A stretch of DNA of 6,400 bases from Modestobacter sp. (GTDB taxonomy: Bacteria > Actinomycetota > Actinomycetes > Mycobacteriales > Geodermatophilaceae). The notes beneath the pieces were generated by a model that was not told where the DNA came from, made no database searches, and worked only from the letters and a program-made list of their open reading frames with translations. Shown in pieces: positions 1 to 5,907 of the stretch (within the stretch, counting starts at the first letter, position 1; every line of letters starts with the position of its first letter). The position numbers were made by a program, and so were the translations under genes. The stretch spans positions 1 through 6,400 of the forward strand of contig JAOPUQ010000280.1 of the NCBI GenBank assembly GCA_025963425.1. The letters are read 5' to 3'.

Positions 1-328
1 GGCGGTCGGTGACGTAGTGCATCCACCGCTCGATCTCGGGCTGGTCGGGGAACCGCTGGCTCCAGCTCCAGTCCTTGTAGAGGTCCTCGGAGAACAGGTA
101 CTGGTAGATGTAGGCCTCGGAGTCGAAGCGGGCCCCGGGGTAGCGGTTCCAGAACCAGGTCCCACCCACGTCGGCCGCCGCGTCGTAGGCACGCACCCGC
201 AGGCCCTGTTCACGCAGCTGGTGGAGCTGGTACAGGCCGGCCACGCCGGCGCCGATGATCAGGGCGTCGAGCTCGCGGGTCGTAGAGGTGCCGTCGACCT
301 CGGTCGTCGCAACTGCCTCGACTGTCAT
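1..328 (-). CDS. Baeyer-Villiger monooxygenase, N-terminal part (runs off the left edge)
   Basis: Only the first 109 residues are present. Type I Baeyer-Villiger monooxygenases are FAD- and NADPH-dependent cytoplasmic enzymes that insert one oxygen atom next to a ketone, giving esters or lactones. The FAD-binding Rossmann fingerprint GAGVAG is at residues 26-31. It is followed by DVGGTWFWNRYPGARFDSE (residues 53-71), the flavin-site stretch typical of cyclohexanone- and phenylacetone-monooxygenase-like enzymes. A variable ~20-residue leader precedes the Rossmann strand. The ATG start has a purine-rich AAGGGTAGGG about 6 nt upstream. The family-defining FxGxxxHxxxW motif and the NADPH domain lie outside the window, so a related flavin monooxygenase is not strictly excluded, and the substrate cannot be named. 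The gene is divergent from an AcoR-like regulator, whose probable operator sits in the shared gap, so inducible control by that regulator is inferred. Confidence 0.9.
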   Translation of the reverse strand, partial: MTVEAVATTEVDGTSTTRELDALIIGAGVAGLYQLHQLREQGLRVRAYDAAADVGGTWFWNRYPGARFDSEAYIYQYLFSEDLYKDWSWSQRFPDQPEIERWMHYVTDR

Positions 329-382
329 CTGATGCCCTACCCTTCGATGTGGCCTGGATCACGTCCGGGGTCCATCATCAGC

Positions 383-419
383 GGTGTCCCACCCGGCCGA
401 GGTGTCCCAGATTGGGACA
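383..419. promoter_or_regulatory. Candidate operator between the BVMO gene and the AcoR-like regulator
   Basis: TGTCCCA (403-409), spacer GAT, then TGGGACA (413-419) form a perfect 7-bp-arm inverted repeat. The left arm with two flanking bases, GGTGTCCCA, recurs as a direct copy at 383-391, 18 bp away (under two helical turns). The arrangement of one full site plus one half-site in a divergent gap suggests binding by a dimeric factor with a helix-turn-helix. The obvious candidate is the Fis-type regulator starting 24 bp to the right. The full site lies just ahead of that gene's ribosome binding site, which would also suit autoregulation. No convincing -35/-10 pair could be assigned on either strand. 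Confidence 0.6.
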
Positions 420-442
420 GTCGGGACGCGGCGGAGGTGGCC

Positions 443-2269
443 ATGCACCAGGGGCAGCACGATCCGCTGCGCGTGGCGGCCGCCCGGGCCGAGTTCCTCG
501 AGCGCGGTGTGGCGGGTGCGGCGGGCGTCCGCGACCTGGTTGCGGCGTCCTGGCGGCGGAGCCAGGCGGCGGGGGTCGACGCCGACGAGTACCGGATCAG
601 CTACCACGAGGACGTCGACCTGGACTCCCGGCTCGTCCGGTGCGCGCGTCCGGTCATCGACCGGCTGGCCGGCGAGATGACCGACGTCCCGGTCGCCATC
701 GCGCTGTCCGACGCGCAGGCGCGCATCGTGCACCGGCTGGACTGCTCGACGTCGGTCGGCCGGCTGCTCGACCGTGTCGACTTCATCGCCGGGTTCGACT
801 TCGGCGAGGGGGACGTCGGGACGAACGGGATCGGCACCGTCTTCGAGGCCGGTGCGTCGGTCAGTGTCGTCGGGGCGGAGCACTTCACCGAGGCCCTGGT
901 GAAGTTCGCCTGCACCGGTGCTCCGATCCTCGATCCGGTGACCGGCCGGGCCGAGGGGGTGCTCGACGTGAGCTCGCTCGCCGAGAGCTGGACTCCCCTG
1001 ATGCACACGCTCGTCAGGCGCGCCGCAGCCGACATCGGCCGCAACCTCCTGCTGGATCGGAGTCAGGCCAAGCAGGCCCTCTTCGAGACGTTCATCAAGG
1101 CCGACTCCCGCCCACGACAGGCCGTCATGGCCGTGGGCGACTCGCTCATGGTCAACCAGCGGGCCCAGCAGCTGTTCACCCCCGCCGAGCAGTTCGCGAT
1201 CCAGCAGCACGCGCTGTTCCTCATGAGCCGCAGGGGCCGGGTGACGGAGTCGTTCGCCCTCGACTCCGGTCGCACGGTCCGGCTGCGCGCCACACGCATC
1301 CTCGTCGGCACGGAGGTCGCCGGCATCGTTCTGCTGCTGGCCGATAAGCCCGACCGGCAGCGGCCCGTCGTCCCGGTGCGGCGCGGGAGGACGGCACCGT
1401 CGACCGGGGGCGTGGACCGGGAGGCATCCGGCGTCGTCAGCGGCGCACTCCGTCCGGCCGTCTCCGCTGCCGACGGCCGGTCGCCGGGGTGGATCTCCGC
1501 AGGCTCGCAGATGGCCGACGCCCTCGGCCGGGGGGAACGCCTGCTGGTCATGGGCGAGCCGAGCACCGGCAAGCGCACCCTCGTCGTGGAGCTGTTCCGC
1601 CGGGCCCATCCGGCGGGGCACGTGGCGACGGGCGAGGCGGACCAGCTCGTGTGGGAGGCAGCCGCCCTGCTGCCCGGGACCGCGGTCGCTCCCACCCTCG
1701 TCGTCCTGGGCCACATCGACCGGCTCGGTGCCGACGGGGTCGACCGTCTCCGGATGTTCCTCGCGTCGCTCGACCGGAGCCGGCACCTCGTCGCGGCGAC
1801 CCTGAGCGACGCGAGCGTCGGCGCTGACCTCCCGTTCCAGGCTGCGCTCGGCCTCTTCGAACAGGCGGTGACGCTGCCACCGCTGCGCTTCCGCACGGAC
1901 GACCTCCCGCTGATCGTCGCGCGCATCCTGTCCGAGCTCGCGCCCGACCGGCGGGTGCGGCTCCGTCCCGAGGTGAGCCGGCTGATCGGCCGCTACGCGT
2001 GGCCACGCAACGTCACGCAACTGCGTGAGGCGCTCCACTACGCGCTGCTCAAGCGTCCGGTGGGGGAGATCCAGCCGGAGGACCTGCCCGGCTGGTGCCG
2101 GACGAGCGGCACCCGCACGCTGACTCCCATCGAGACGGCGGAACGCGACGCGATCGTCACGGTCCTGCAGCGGTGCGGGGGCAACCGGATGCACACGGCC
2201 GAGTCGCTCGGGATGGCGCGCAGCTCGCTCTACCGGAAGATCAAGGCGTACGCGATCACCGACGCGTGA
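443..2269 (+). CDS. AcoR-like GAF/AAA+/Fis transcriptional regulator with degenerate AAA+ domain
   Basis: A 608-residue, probably effector-responsive DNA-binding activator related to AcoR (acetoin catabolism regulator). A GAF sensor domain spans about residues 70-205, with the AcoR-type signatures VGTNGIGT (126-133) and GAEHF (144-148). A PAS-like segment covers about 215-300. An AAA+-derived region spans about 355-545, with a P-loop GEPSTGK (371-377), the PLRFRTDDLPL segment (480-490) and YAWPRNVTQLREAL (518-531). A Fis-type helix-turn-helix at 565-604 contains LGMARSSLYRKIK. The ELFGHE and GAFTGA elements that contact sigma-54 are absent, and the Walker B position reads VVLGHID. It should therefore act without sigma-54, as expected for actinobacteria. 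The ATG at 443 is chosen because GGAGG ends 5 nt before it and a longer start would overlap the divergent BVMO gene. Its likely target, by position, is that BVMO gene; the effector is unknown. Confidence 0.9.
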   Translation: MHQGQHDPLRVAAARAEFLERGVAGAAGVRDLVAASWRRSQAAGVDADEYRISYHEDVDLDSRLVRCARPVIDRLAGEMTDVPVAIALSDAQARIVHRLDCSTSVGRLLDRVDFIAGFDFGEGDVGTNGIGTVFEAGASVSVVGAEHFTEALVKFACTGAPILDPVTGRAEGVLDVSSLAESWTPLMHTLVRRAAADIGRNLLLDRSQAKQALFETFIKADSRPRQAVMAVGDSLMVNQRAQQLFTPAEQFAIQQHALFLMSRRGRVTESFALDSGRTVRLRATRILVGTEVAGIVLLLADKPDRQRPVVPVRRGRTAPSTGGVDREASGVVSGALRPAVSAADGRSPGWISAGSQMADALGRGERLLVMGEPSTGKRTLVVELFRRAHPAGHVATGEADQLVWEAAALLPGTAVAPTLVVLGHIDRLGADGVDRLRMFLASLDRSRHLVAATLSDASVGADLPFQAALGLFEQAVTLPPLRFRTDDLPLIVARILSELAPDRRVRLRPEVSRLIGRYAWPRNVTQLREALHYALLKRPVGEIQPEDLPGWCRTSGTRTLTPIETAERDAIVTVLQRCGGNRMHTAESLGMARSSLYRKIKAYAITDA

Positions 2270-2283
2270 CCGACACGTCGTGG

Positions 2284-2304
2284 GGGCAACGCCCTGGCGT
2301 TCCC
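2284..2304 (+). terminator. Possible hairpin terminator after the regulator
   Basis: GGG, a bulged C, AACGC, loop CCTG, then GCGTT and CCC form an 8-bp stem beginning 15 nt after the regulator's stop codon. There is no T-tract, which is common for hairpins proposed as terminators in GC-rich actinobacteria but also makes the call weak. If it does not terminate, the HAD gene would be read from the same transcript. Confidence 0.3.
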
Positions 2305-2355
2305 GGGCCGGCGCGCGGGGCTGCCGGGGCACGGAATCGCTTCGGGCGTGCTTGT

Positions 2356-2380
2356 CCCTGCCGTGCACCGAGGGGCAGGG
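2356..2380 (+). promoter_or_regulatory. Inverted repeat covering the HAD gene's ribosome binding site
   Basis: CCCTGCC (2356-2362) and GGCAGGG (2374-2380) are perfect complements around an 11-nt loop. The right arm and loop edge contain the only Shine-Dalgarno-like purine run (GAGGGGCAGGG, 2370-2380) before the ATG at 2389. In the mRNA this stem would mask the ribosome binding site. A weaker 5-bp stem, GCACG/CGTGC, lies just upstream at 2329-2351. Translational control is inference from pairing alone. Confidence 0.35.
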
Positions 2381-2388
2381 TAATTGCC

Positions 2389-3114
2389 ATGACCGAGCGC
2401 ACCGTGCCGTCCTCGGAACCACCCGTGCTGCTCTTCGACCTCGACGGAACGCTGATCGACAGCGTCTACCAGCACGTCCTGGCCTGGCAGGAAGCGCTCA
2501 CCGCCTTCGGGATCGAGCTGTCGGTGTGGAAGATCCATCGCCGGATCGGGATGAGCGGCGGGCTGTTCGTCACCGCTCTGCTGCGCGAGACGGGCGGGTC
2601 GCTCTCGACCGGGCGGATCCGAGAGCTCAACCTGGCCCACGCCGAGGCCTACGGGCGCCGCCGGGACACCGTCCGCCCGCTCCCTGGAGCCCGGGAGCTG
2701 CTCGCCACCCTGACCCGGCAGGAGGTCACCTGGGCCATCGCGACGAGTGGGCTGGCCGTCGCGGCCCGGCCGGCACTGGAGATGCTCGGTCTCTCCGCGG
2801 ACACCCCGCTGGTCACCAGGGACCAGGTGCGGCACGCCAAGCCCGATCCGGACCTGTTCCTCACCGCCGCGGCGCGGGTCAACGCGGACATCCGCAACGC
2901 CGTCGTCGTCGGCGACAGCATCTGGGACCTGCTGGCCGCCCGCCGGGCCGGCGCGCTCGGCGTCGGACTGCTGTCCGGCGGCTACGGCAGCGACGAGCTC
3001 GAGCGGGCCGGCGCCTACCGCGTCTACGCCGACCCCGCTGATCTGCTCGGCCACCTCGACGAGATCGGCGTGCGCCAGCAGGAGGACTGGAGCGACGCGC
3101 CGCCGGTGGGCTGA
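2389..3114 (+). CDS. HAD-superfamily hydrolase (phosphatase/phosphoglucomutase-like, subfamily IA)
   Basis: A 241-residue cytoplasmic HAD hydrolase with all four catalytic motifs. Motif I is DLDGT at residues 17-21 (nucleophile D17, acid/base D19). Motif II is the ATSG strand end with T119/S120. Motif III is K151 in AKPDPDLF. Motif IV is GDSIWD with D176 and D180. The helical cap falls between motifs I and II (about residues 25-95), as in phosphoglycolate phosphatase and beta-phosphoglucomutase relatives. The reaction is most likely phosphate-ester hydrolysis through an aspartyl-phosphate intermediate, but the substrate cannot be read from sequence. The ATG at 2389 is used because it lies just before motif I and 8 nt after a GGGGCAGGG run; upstream in-frame sequence has no family character. 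It follows the AcoR-like regulator on the same strand by 119 bp, and a functional link to the BVMO pathway is possible but unproven. Confidence 0.92.
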   Translation: MTERTVPSSEPPVLLFDLDGTLIDSVYQHVLAWQEALTAFGIELSVWKIHRRIGMSGGLFVTALLRETGGSLSTGRIRELNLAHAEAYGRRRDTVRPLPGARELLATLTRQEVTWAIATSGLAVAARPALEMLGLSADTPLVTRDQVRHAKPDPDLFLTAAARVNADIRNAVVVGDSIWDLLAARRAGALGVGLLSGGYGSDELERAGAYRVYADPADLLGHLDEIGVRQQEDWSDAPPVG

Positions 3115-3144
3115 TCCGTCATCGCGCTCCGCTCCGACATCCGT

Positions 3145-3164
3145 GCGGCCGTGCGGCGGCCTGC
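3145..3164. terminator. Hairpin in the convergent gap between the HAD and P450 genes
   Basis: GGCCG (3147-3151), loop TGCGG, CGGCC (3157-3161), extended by GC/GC across one bulged T, gives a 7-bp GC-rich stem. It lies 31 bp past the HAD stop codon. The position between two converging genes suits a terminator for the HAD transcript; no T-tract follows on either strand. Confidence 0.35.
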
Positions 3165-3190
3165 TCACCTACGGACCGTCGATCTGTTCA

Positions 3191-3205
3191 GCTGAGGTGC
3201 TCAGC
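3191..3205. terminator. Second small hairpin in the convergent gap
   Basis: GCTGAG (3191-3196), loop GTG, CTCAGC (3200-3205) is a perfect 6-bp stem, 68 bp beyond the P450 stop codon on the P450's reading strand. It could serve the leftward transcript. The call rests on symmetry and position only. Confidence 0.25.
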
Positions 3206-3272
3206 CACGACGCCTGAACCGCGGACGCCGAGGCGGCTCGACGCTCACGGGTTCCGCAAGCTGCTGAGTCGA

Positions 3273-4529
3273 TCAGGCCGCGCCGTCTGTGTCCCATAGC
3301 CGCACCGGCAGCCGGGTCAGTCCGCGCATCAGCATGCTGGCGCGCCAGGTCAGCTCGTCCGGGCCGCCGGCCAGGGCAAGGTCGGGAAAACGGGAGACGA
3401 GCGTCCGGAAGGCCACATCGCCCTCCAGCCGTGCCAAAGGGGCCCCCAGGCAGTGGTGGAGCCCGAAGCCGAAGGCCAGGTGACCGACGTCGCGTCGGAG
3501 GTCCAGCACGTCGGCGGCCGGGTAGCGGTCCGAATCGCGATTGGCCGACGCCAGGGCGACGAGCACCACTTCGCCGGGCGGGATGGTCGTGCCGCCGATC
3601 TCGACCGACTCGGTCGTATGGCGGTACGTGGCCAGGTCGACGGGGCCGTCGAAGCGCAGGAACTCCTCGACCGCCCGAGGCGTCAGATCGGGGTCGGCGC
3701 GCAGCTCTGCGAGCCGGGCGGGGTGACGGAGCAGCGCGAACATGCCATTGCCGATGAGGTTGACCGTCGTCTCGTGGCCGGCCACCAGGAGCAGGAACGC
3801 CATCGACACGGTCTCATCAGCCGAGAGCCGGTCGGCGTCCTCCGAGGCGGCAACGATCGCGGAGAGCATGTCGTCCGCCGGCCGGGCCCGCTTGTCGGCA
3901 ACGAGGGCACCGAGGTACTGCGCCATGGCGGCCCCGGCGGCCTCGCGTTCGGCGGCAGCGGCGTCGGACGACAGCAGCGTGTTGGACCACGTGCGAAACG
4001 TCGTGCGCTCGGAGTCGGGTACACCCAGCAGGTCGCAGATCACGCTCATCGGCAGCGGGAAGGCGAAGGCATCGAGCAGATCGACCTCTGCGGGGCCGTC
4101 GGCCATCTGATCGGCGAGCCCGGCGGCGATCTCCTCGATCCGGGGACGCATGCCGGCAATGGCCCGCATGGTGAAGGCCCGGCTCACCAGCTTGCGCAGC
4201 CGGGTGTGGTCAGGGGGGTCGGAGCTCAGCATGTGCCGGCCCAGCTCCTGGGCGAACACGACCCGCTGATCGGGCGGCAGCGGATGCCGGTCCAGCACCT
4301 GGGCCAACCCGATCCCGTCCTTGGACAGCCGGGGGTCGGTCAGCGCTTGTCGCGCATCGTCATAGCGGGTCACCAGCCAGACCCGCAGACCCACCGGAGT
4401 CCGCGCCCGCGCGACCGGACGCTCTGCACGCAGCCGCGCATACATCCTGTGCGGATCAGCGAAGAAGTCCTCGTCGAGCTCCACCACCGTGTCGGCGGTC
4501 CGCGTCATGCGTGACGAATGGCGTTCCAT
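3273..4529 (-). CDS. Cytochrome P450 (bacterial class I, CYP107-like)
   Basis: A 418-residue soluble heme monooxygenase, the usual length for bacterial P450s. It inserts one oxygen atom from O2 into a substrate using electrons from a ferredoxin and its reductase; neither partner is encoded here. Visible landmarks are the C-helix region HMLSSDPPDHTRLRKLVSRAF (ends at residue 119), the I-helix AGHETT (250-255), the K-helix ExxR (EFLR, 289-292) and the heme loop FGFGLHHCLG (353-362) with ligand Cys360. The style resembles CYP107/CYP105 enzymes of actinobacterial secondary metabolism and xenobiotic oxidation; the family number would need alignment. The ATG at 4529 is preceded by GAGGAA at a 9-nt spacing. 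The ATG seven codons later (4508) is the main alternative. Upstream in-frame codons to 4685 look non-coding. It lies downstream of the ABM gene on the same strand. Confidence 0.95.
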   Translation of the reverse strand: MERHSSRMTRTADTVVELDEDFFADPHRMYARLRAERPVARARTPVGLRVWLVTRYDDARQALTDPRLSKDGIGLAQVLDRHPLPPDQRVVFAQELGRHMLSSDPPDHTRLRKLVSRAFTMRAIAGMRPRIEEIAAGLADQMADGPAEVDLLDAFAFPLPMSVICDLLGVPDSERTTFRTWSNTLLSSDAAAAEREAAGAAMAQYLGALVADKRARPADDMLSAIVAASEDADRLSADETVSMAFLLLVAGHETTVNLIGNGMFALLRHPARLAELRADPDLTPRAVEEFLRFDGPVDLATYRHTTESVEIGGTTIPPGEVVLVALASANRDSDRYPAADVLDLRRDVGHLAFGFGLHHCLGAPLARLEGDVAFRTLVSRFPDLALAGGPDELTWRASMLMRGLTRLPVRLWDTDGAA

Positions 4530-4531
4530 CT

Positions 4532-4547
4532 CCCGAGGTTCCTCGGG
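4532..4547. promoter_or_regulatory. 16-bp inverted repeat over the P450 ribosome binding site
   Basis: CCCGAGGTTCCTCGGG has perfect 7-bp arms around a 2-bp centre and ends 2 nt before the P450 start codon at 4529. It contains the Shine-Dalgarno sequence. In RNA it can fold as CCCGAG-GAAC-CTCGGG, a tetraloop hairpin that would hide the ribosome binding site; in DNA it could be an operator. Which, if either, cannot be told from sequence. Confidence 0.4.
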
Positions 4548-4620
4548 GTCGGCGTTGGACACAATCCCGGGCGCCCGCGGAGGTCTCGCCCTCGTCGACA
4601 TGGATGACGACAGCCCCGGG

Positions 4621-4636
4621 ACCGCGGACCCGCGGT
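4621..4636. promoter_or_regulatory. Second 16-bp inverted repeat upstream of the P450 gene
   Basis: ACCGCGGACCCGCGGT has perfect 7-bp arms around a 2-bp centre, the same geometry as the repeat at 4532-4547, 73 bp away, though the arm sequences differ. It lies in the 232-bp stretch between the ABM gene's stop (4762) and the P450 start (4529), which otherwise shows no gene. Palindromic GC-rich words occur by chance in such DNA, so the call is tentative. Confidence 0.3.
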
Positions 4637-4761
4637 TGTCGTGACGAGTGTCCGGGGGCGACGTGACACGTAGCTCAGCCGTCACACCCGCGCACGACCG
4701 CCGCAGTCACGAAACGCCGCCCCGGGCGTGGTCGGCAGCGGGTGACCATCGGGGCAACTGG

Positions 4762-5094
4762 TCAACTGCCCGCGTGCGCGTCGGCCAGGACACGGAACCA
4801 CTCGGAGCGACTCGGCTCGTCCTCGAGCCGCTCGAGCGTGGACCGCTGATCCAGGAAATCAGGATCGTGGTGCCACGTCGCCCAGTCATCGCGACTTCGC
4901 CACGTTCCGACGATCACCCGTGTCGAGCTCGCGTCGTCCGGTGTGAGGAGCTGGCCGGAGATCCACCCCGGCCGGTCCCGCGCGGACTCGAAACGTTCCC
5001 GGATCGCCGTGTCCCACTCGTCTTCCCCACCGGGCCGCAACCTGATGGTGGTCACCACAGTCATCATCCTGGGCTCCTCGGCCGGACTGTTCAT
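4762..5094 (-). CDS. Small antibiotic biosynthesis monooxygenase (ABM)-fold protein
   Basis: A 110-residue protein with the pattern of the dimeric alpha+beta-barrel ABM family. It has a first strand MTVVTTIRLRPG (residues 11-22), a helix with EDEWDTAIRERFESA, a strand around GWISGQLL (43-50), a strand RVIVGTWRS (59-67), and then the characteristic W-rich helix DDWATWHHDPDFLDQRST (69-86). Members include cofactor-free quinone-forming monooxygenases and heme-degrading or purely structural proteins, so catalysis is not certain. The start at 5094 has AGGAGA 6 nt upstream; a second start (Met10 at 5067) also has a good GAGGAG 6 nt upstream and fits the domain edge. It precedes the P450 on the same strand by 232 bp and is divergent from the PadR gene, which is a plausible controller. 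Confidence 0.8.
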   Translation of the reverse strand: MNSPAEEPRMMTVVTTIRLRPGGEDEWDTAIRERFESARDRPGWISGQLLTPDDASSTRVIVGTWRSRDDWATWHHDPDFLDQRSTLERLEDEPSRSEWFRVLADAHAGS

Positions 5095-5121
5095 CGATGG
5101 TCTCCTGCTGGGGTGCGCGGC

Positions 5122-5150
5122 GTACTACCTACCCGATCCTGGCCCGTCGG
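5122..5150 (-). promoter_or_regulatory. Weak promoter candidate for the ABM gene
   Basis: On the minus strand, CCGACG (5150-5145) and TAGTAC (5127-5122) are separated by 17 bp, resembling a -35/-10 pair in an otherwise very GC-rich gap. The -10 candidate lies 27 bp before the start at 5094. The overlapping word TAGGTA (minus strand, 5131-5126) also occurs in front of the PadR gene. Confidence 0.25.
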
Positions 5151-5244
5151 ATCGCGGAAACCGAGCGCGGGCGGCCCGACCGGCGACCGGGCACCGGGTG
5201 TGCGGAGCGTGGCCAGCACCGCCGATGTGGCCCCTGAGGCGGAC

Positions 5245-5282
5245 GTGCCGACGCCAGAGAATGATGCATACTCGATAGGTAT
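5245..5282 (+). promoter_or_regulatory. Probable PadR promoter with overlapping ATAC/GTAT inverted repeat
   Basis: The 23 bp at 5260-5282 are strikingly AT-rich for this window. CATACT (5267-5272) makes a reasonable -10 element, with GTGCCG 16 bp upstream as a poor -35. ATAC (5268-5271) and GTAT (5279-5282) form an interrupted inverted repeat overlapping it. PadR-family regulators often bind ATAC/GTAT-type dyads and repress their own promoters, so autoregulation here is a reasonable inference. Confidence 0.4.
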
Positions 5283-5295
5283 CCGAGGGGGCGGC

Positions 5296-5904
5296 ATGTC
5301 GATTCGCCACGGTCTGTTGGCGTTGCTGCAGCGGGAGCCGGCGCACGGCTACCAGTTGCGCGCGGACTTCGAGGCCGGCACCGGGGCCACCTGGCCGCTG
5401 AACATCGGGCAGGTCTACTCGACCCTGGGCCGGCTCGAGCGCGATGGCTGTGTGGTCGCCGCCCCGGACAGCGGGGGGAGGGAGAAGGACTACGCGATCA
5501 CCGACACCGGCCGGGCCGAGCTGCACGCCTGGTTCGCCACGCCGGTGCAGCGCGCGGACCGGCCCCGTGACGAGCTGGCGATCAAGCTGGCGATGGCGCT
5601 GGTCGTCCCAGGGGTCGACGTCGCCGCGGTGATCCAGGCGCAGCGGTCGGCGACGCTCACCACATTGCGCGACTGCACCCGCCTCAAGGTCGACGCTCCC
5701 GAGCGGCCGACCGACGCCGAGCTCTCGTTCCTGCTCGTGCTGGACTCACTGATCTTCGCTGCCGAAGCCGAAGCGCAGTGGCTGGACCACTGCGAGGCCC
5801 GCCTGGCCCTGCATCGCCCGGCCGGCACACCGCTGCCGCGCGTCCCGGCTCCGGATCCGGGCGCGCCGTCGCACACCGGCCAGGTTCCGCAGGGGCGACG
5901 CTGA
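5296..5904 (+). CDS. PadR-family transcriptional regulator
   Basis: A 202-residue protein. The N-terminal winged helix (residues 1-80) has the PadR hallmarks HGYQL (17-21), the recognition helix LNIGQVYSTLGRLERDGCV (35-53) and the wing and closing strand KDYAITDTGRAEL (64-76). A helical dimerisation domain follows at about 88-172 (RDELAIKLAMAL; SFLLVLDSLIFAAEAEAQWL). The tail from 173 is Pro/Arg-rich and probably disordered. PadR proteins are usually ligand-sensitive repressors, and this subtype commonly sits directly ahead of an ABC ATPase and FtsX-like permease. Here only a fused remnant of such an operon follows, 3 nt after the stop codon. The ATG at 5296 directly begins the winged helix and has GAGGGGG upstream; the in-frame extension back to 4648 crosses the ABM gene and is not used. 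Its remaining target may be its own promoter and the divergent ABM gene. Confidence 0.93.
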   Translation: MSIRHGLLALLQREPAHGYQLRADFEAGTGATWPLNIGQVYSTLGRLERDGCVVAAPDSGGREKDYAITDTGRAELHAWFATPVQRADRPRDELAIKLAMALVVPGVDVAAVIQAQRSATLTTLRDCTRLKVDAPERPTDAELSFLLVLDSLIFAAEAEAQWLDHCEARLALHRPAGTPLPRVPAPDPGAPSHTGQVPQGRR

Positions 5905-5907
5905 GTC

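Noticed and set aside
17..442. In-frame N-terminal extension of the AcoR-like regulator back to 17
   Set aside because: It lies antisense to the well-supported BVMO coding sequence and crosses the operator-bearing gap. The ATG at 443 has a strong GGAGG and begins regulator-like sequence.
329..442. Sigma-54 (-24/-12) promoter in front of the BVMO gene, suggested by the Fis-type regulator
   Set aside because: No TGGCAC-N5-TTGC-like element is present, the regulator lacks GAFTGA, and actinobacteria generally lack sigma-54.
359..2422. 687-codon open frame on the minus strand
   Set aside because: Antisense shadow of the regulator gene caused by high GC at third positions; the translation is Arg/Pro/Gly-rich and has no recognisable domain.
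3453..4514. 353-codon open frame on the plus strand
   Set aside because: Antisense to the P450, whose heme, ExxR and I-helix motifs are unambiguous; the plus-strand translation is low-complexity.
4530..4685. P450 start at 4685 or 4601 giving up to 52 extra residues
   Set aside because: The extra residues are Pro/Arg/Ser-rich with no P450 character, the starts have poor ribosome binding sites, and 418 residues already matches the family length.
4753..4770. Short AACTG repeat at the ABM stop codon
   Set aside because: Only a 5-bp direct repeat with 4-bp outer symmetry; too short to support a terminator or regulatory site.
4707..4889. 60-codon minus-strand ORF
   Set aside because: It overlaps the ABM gene in another frame, and its translation has no family features.
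4648..5295. In-frame upstream extension of the PadR ORF
   Set aside because: It runs antisense through the ABM gene and across the divergent promoter gap; the PadR domain starts exactly at 5296.
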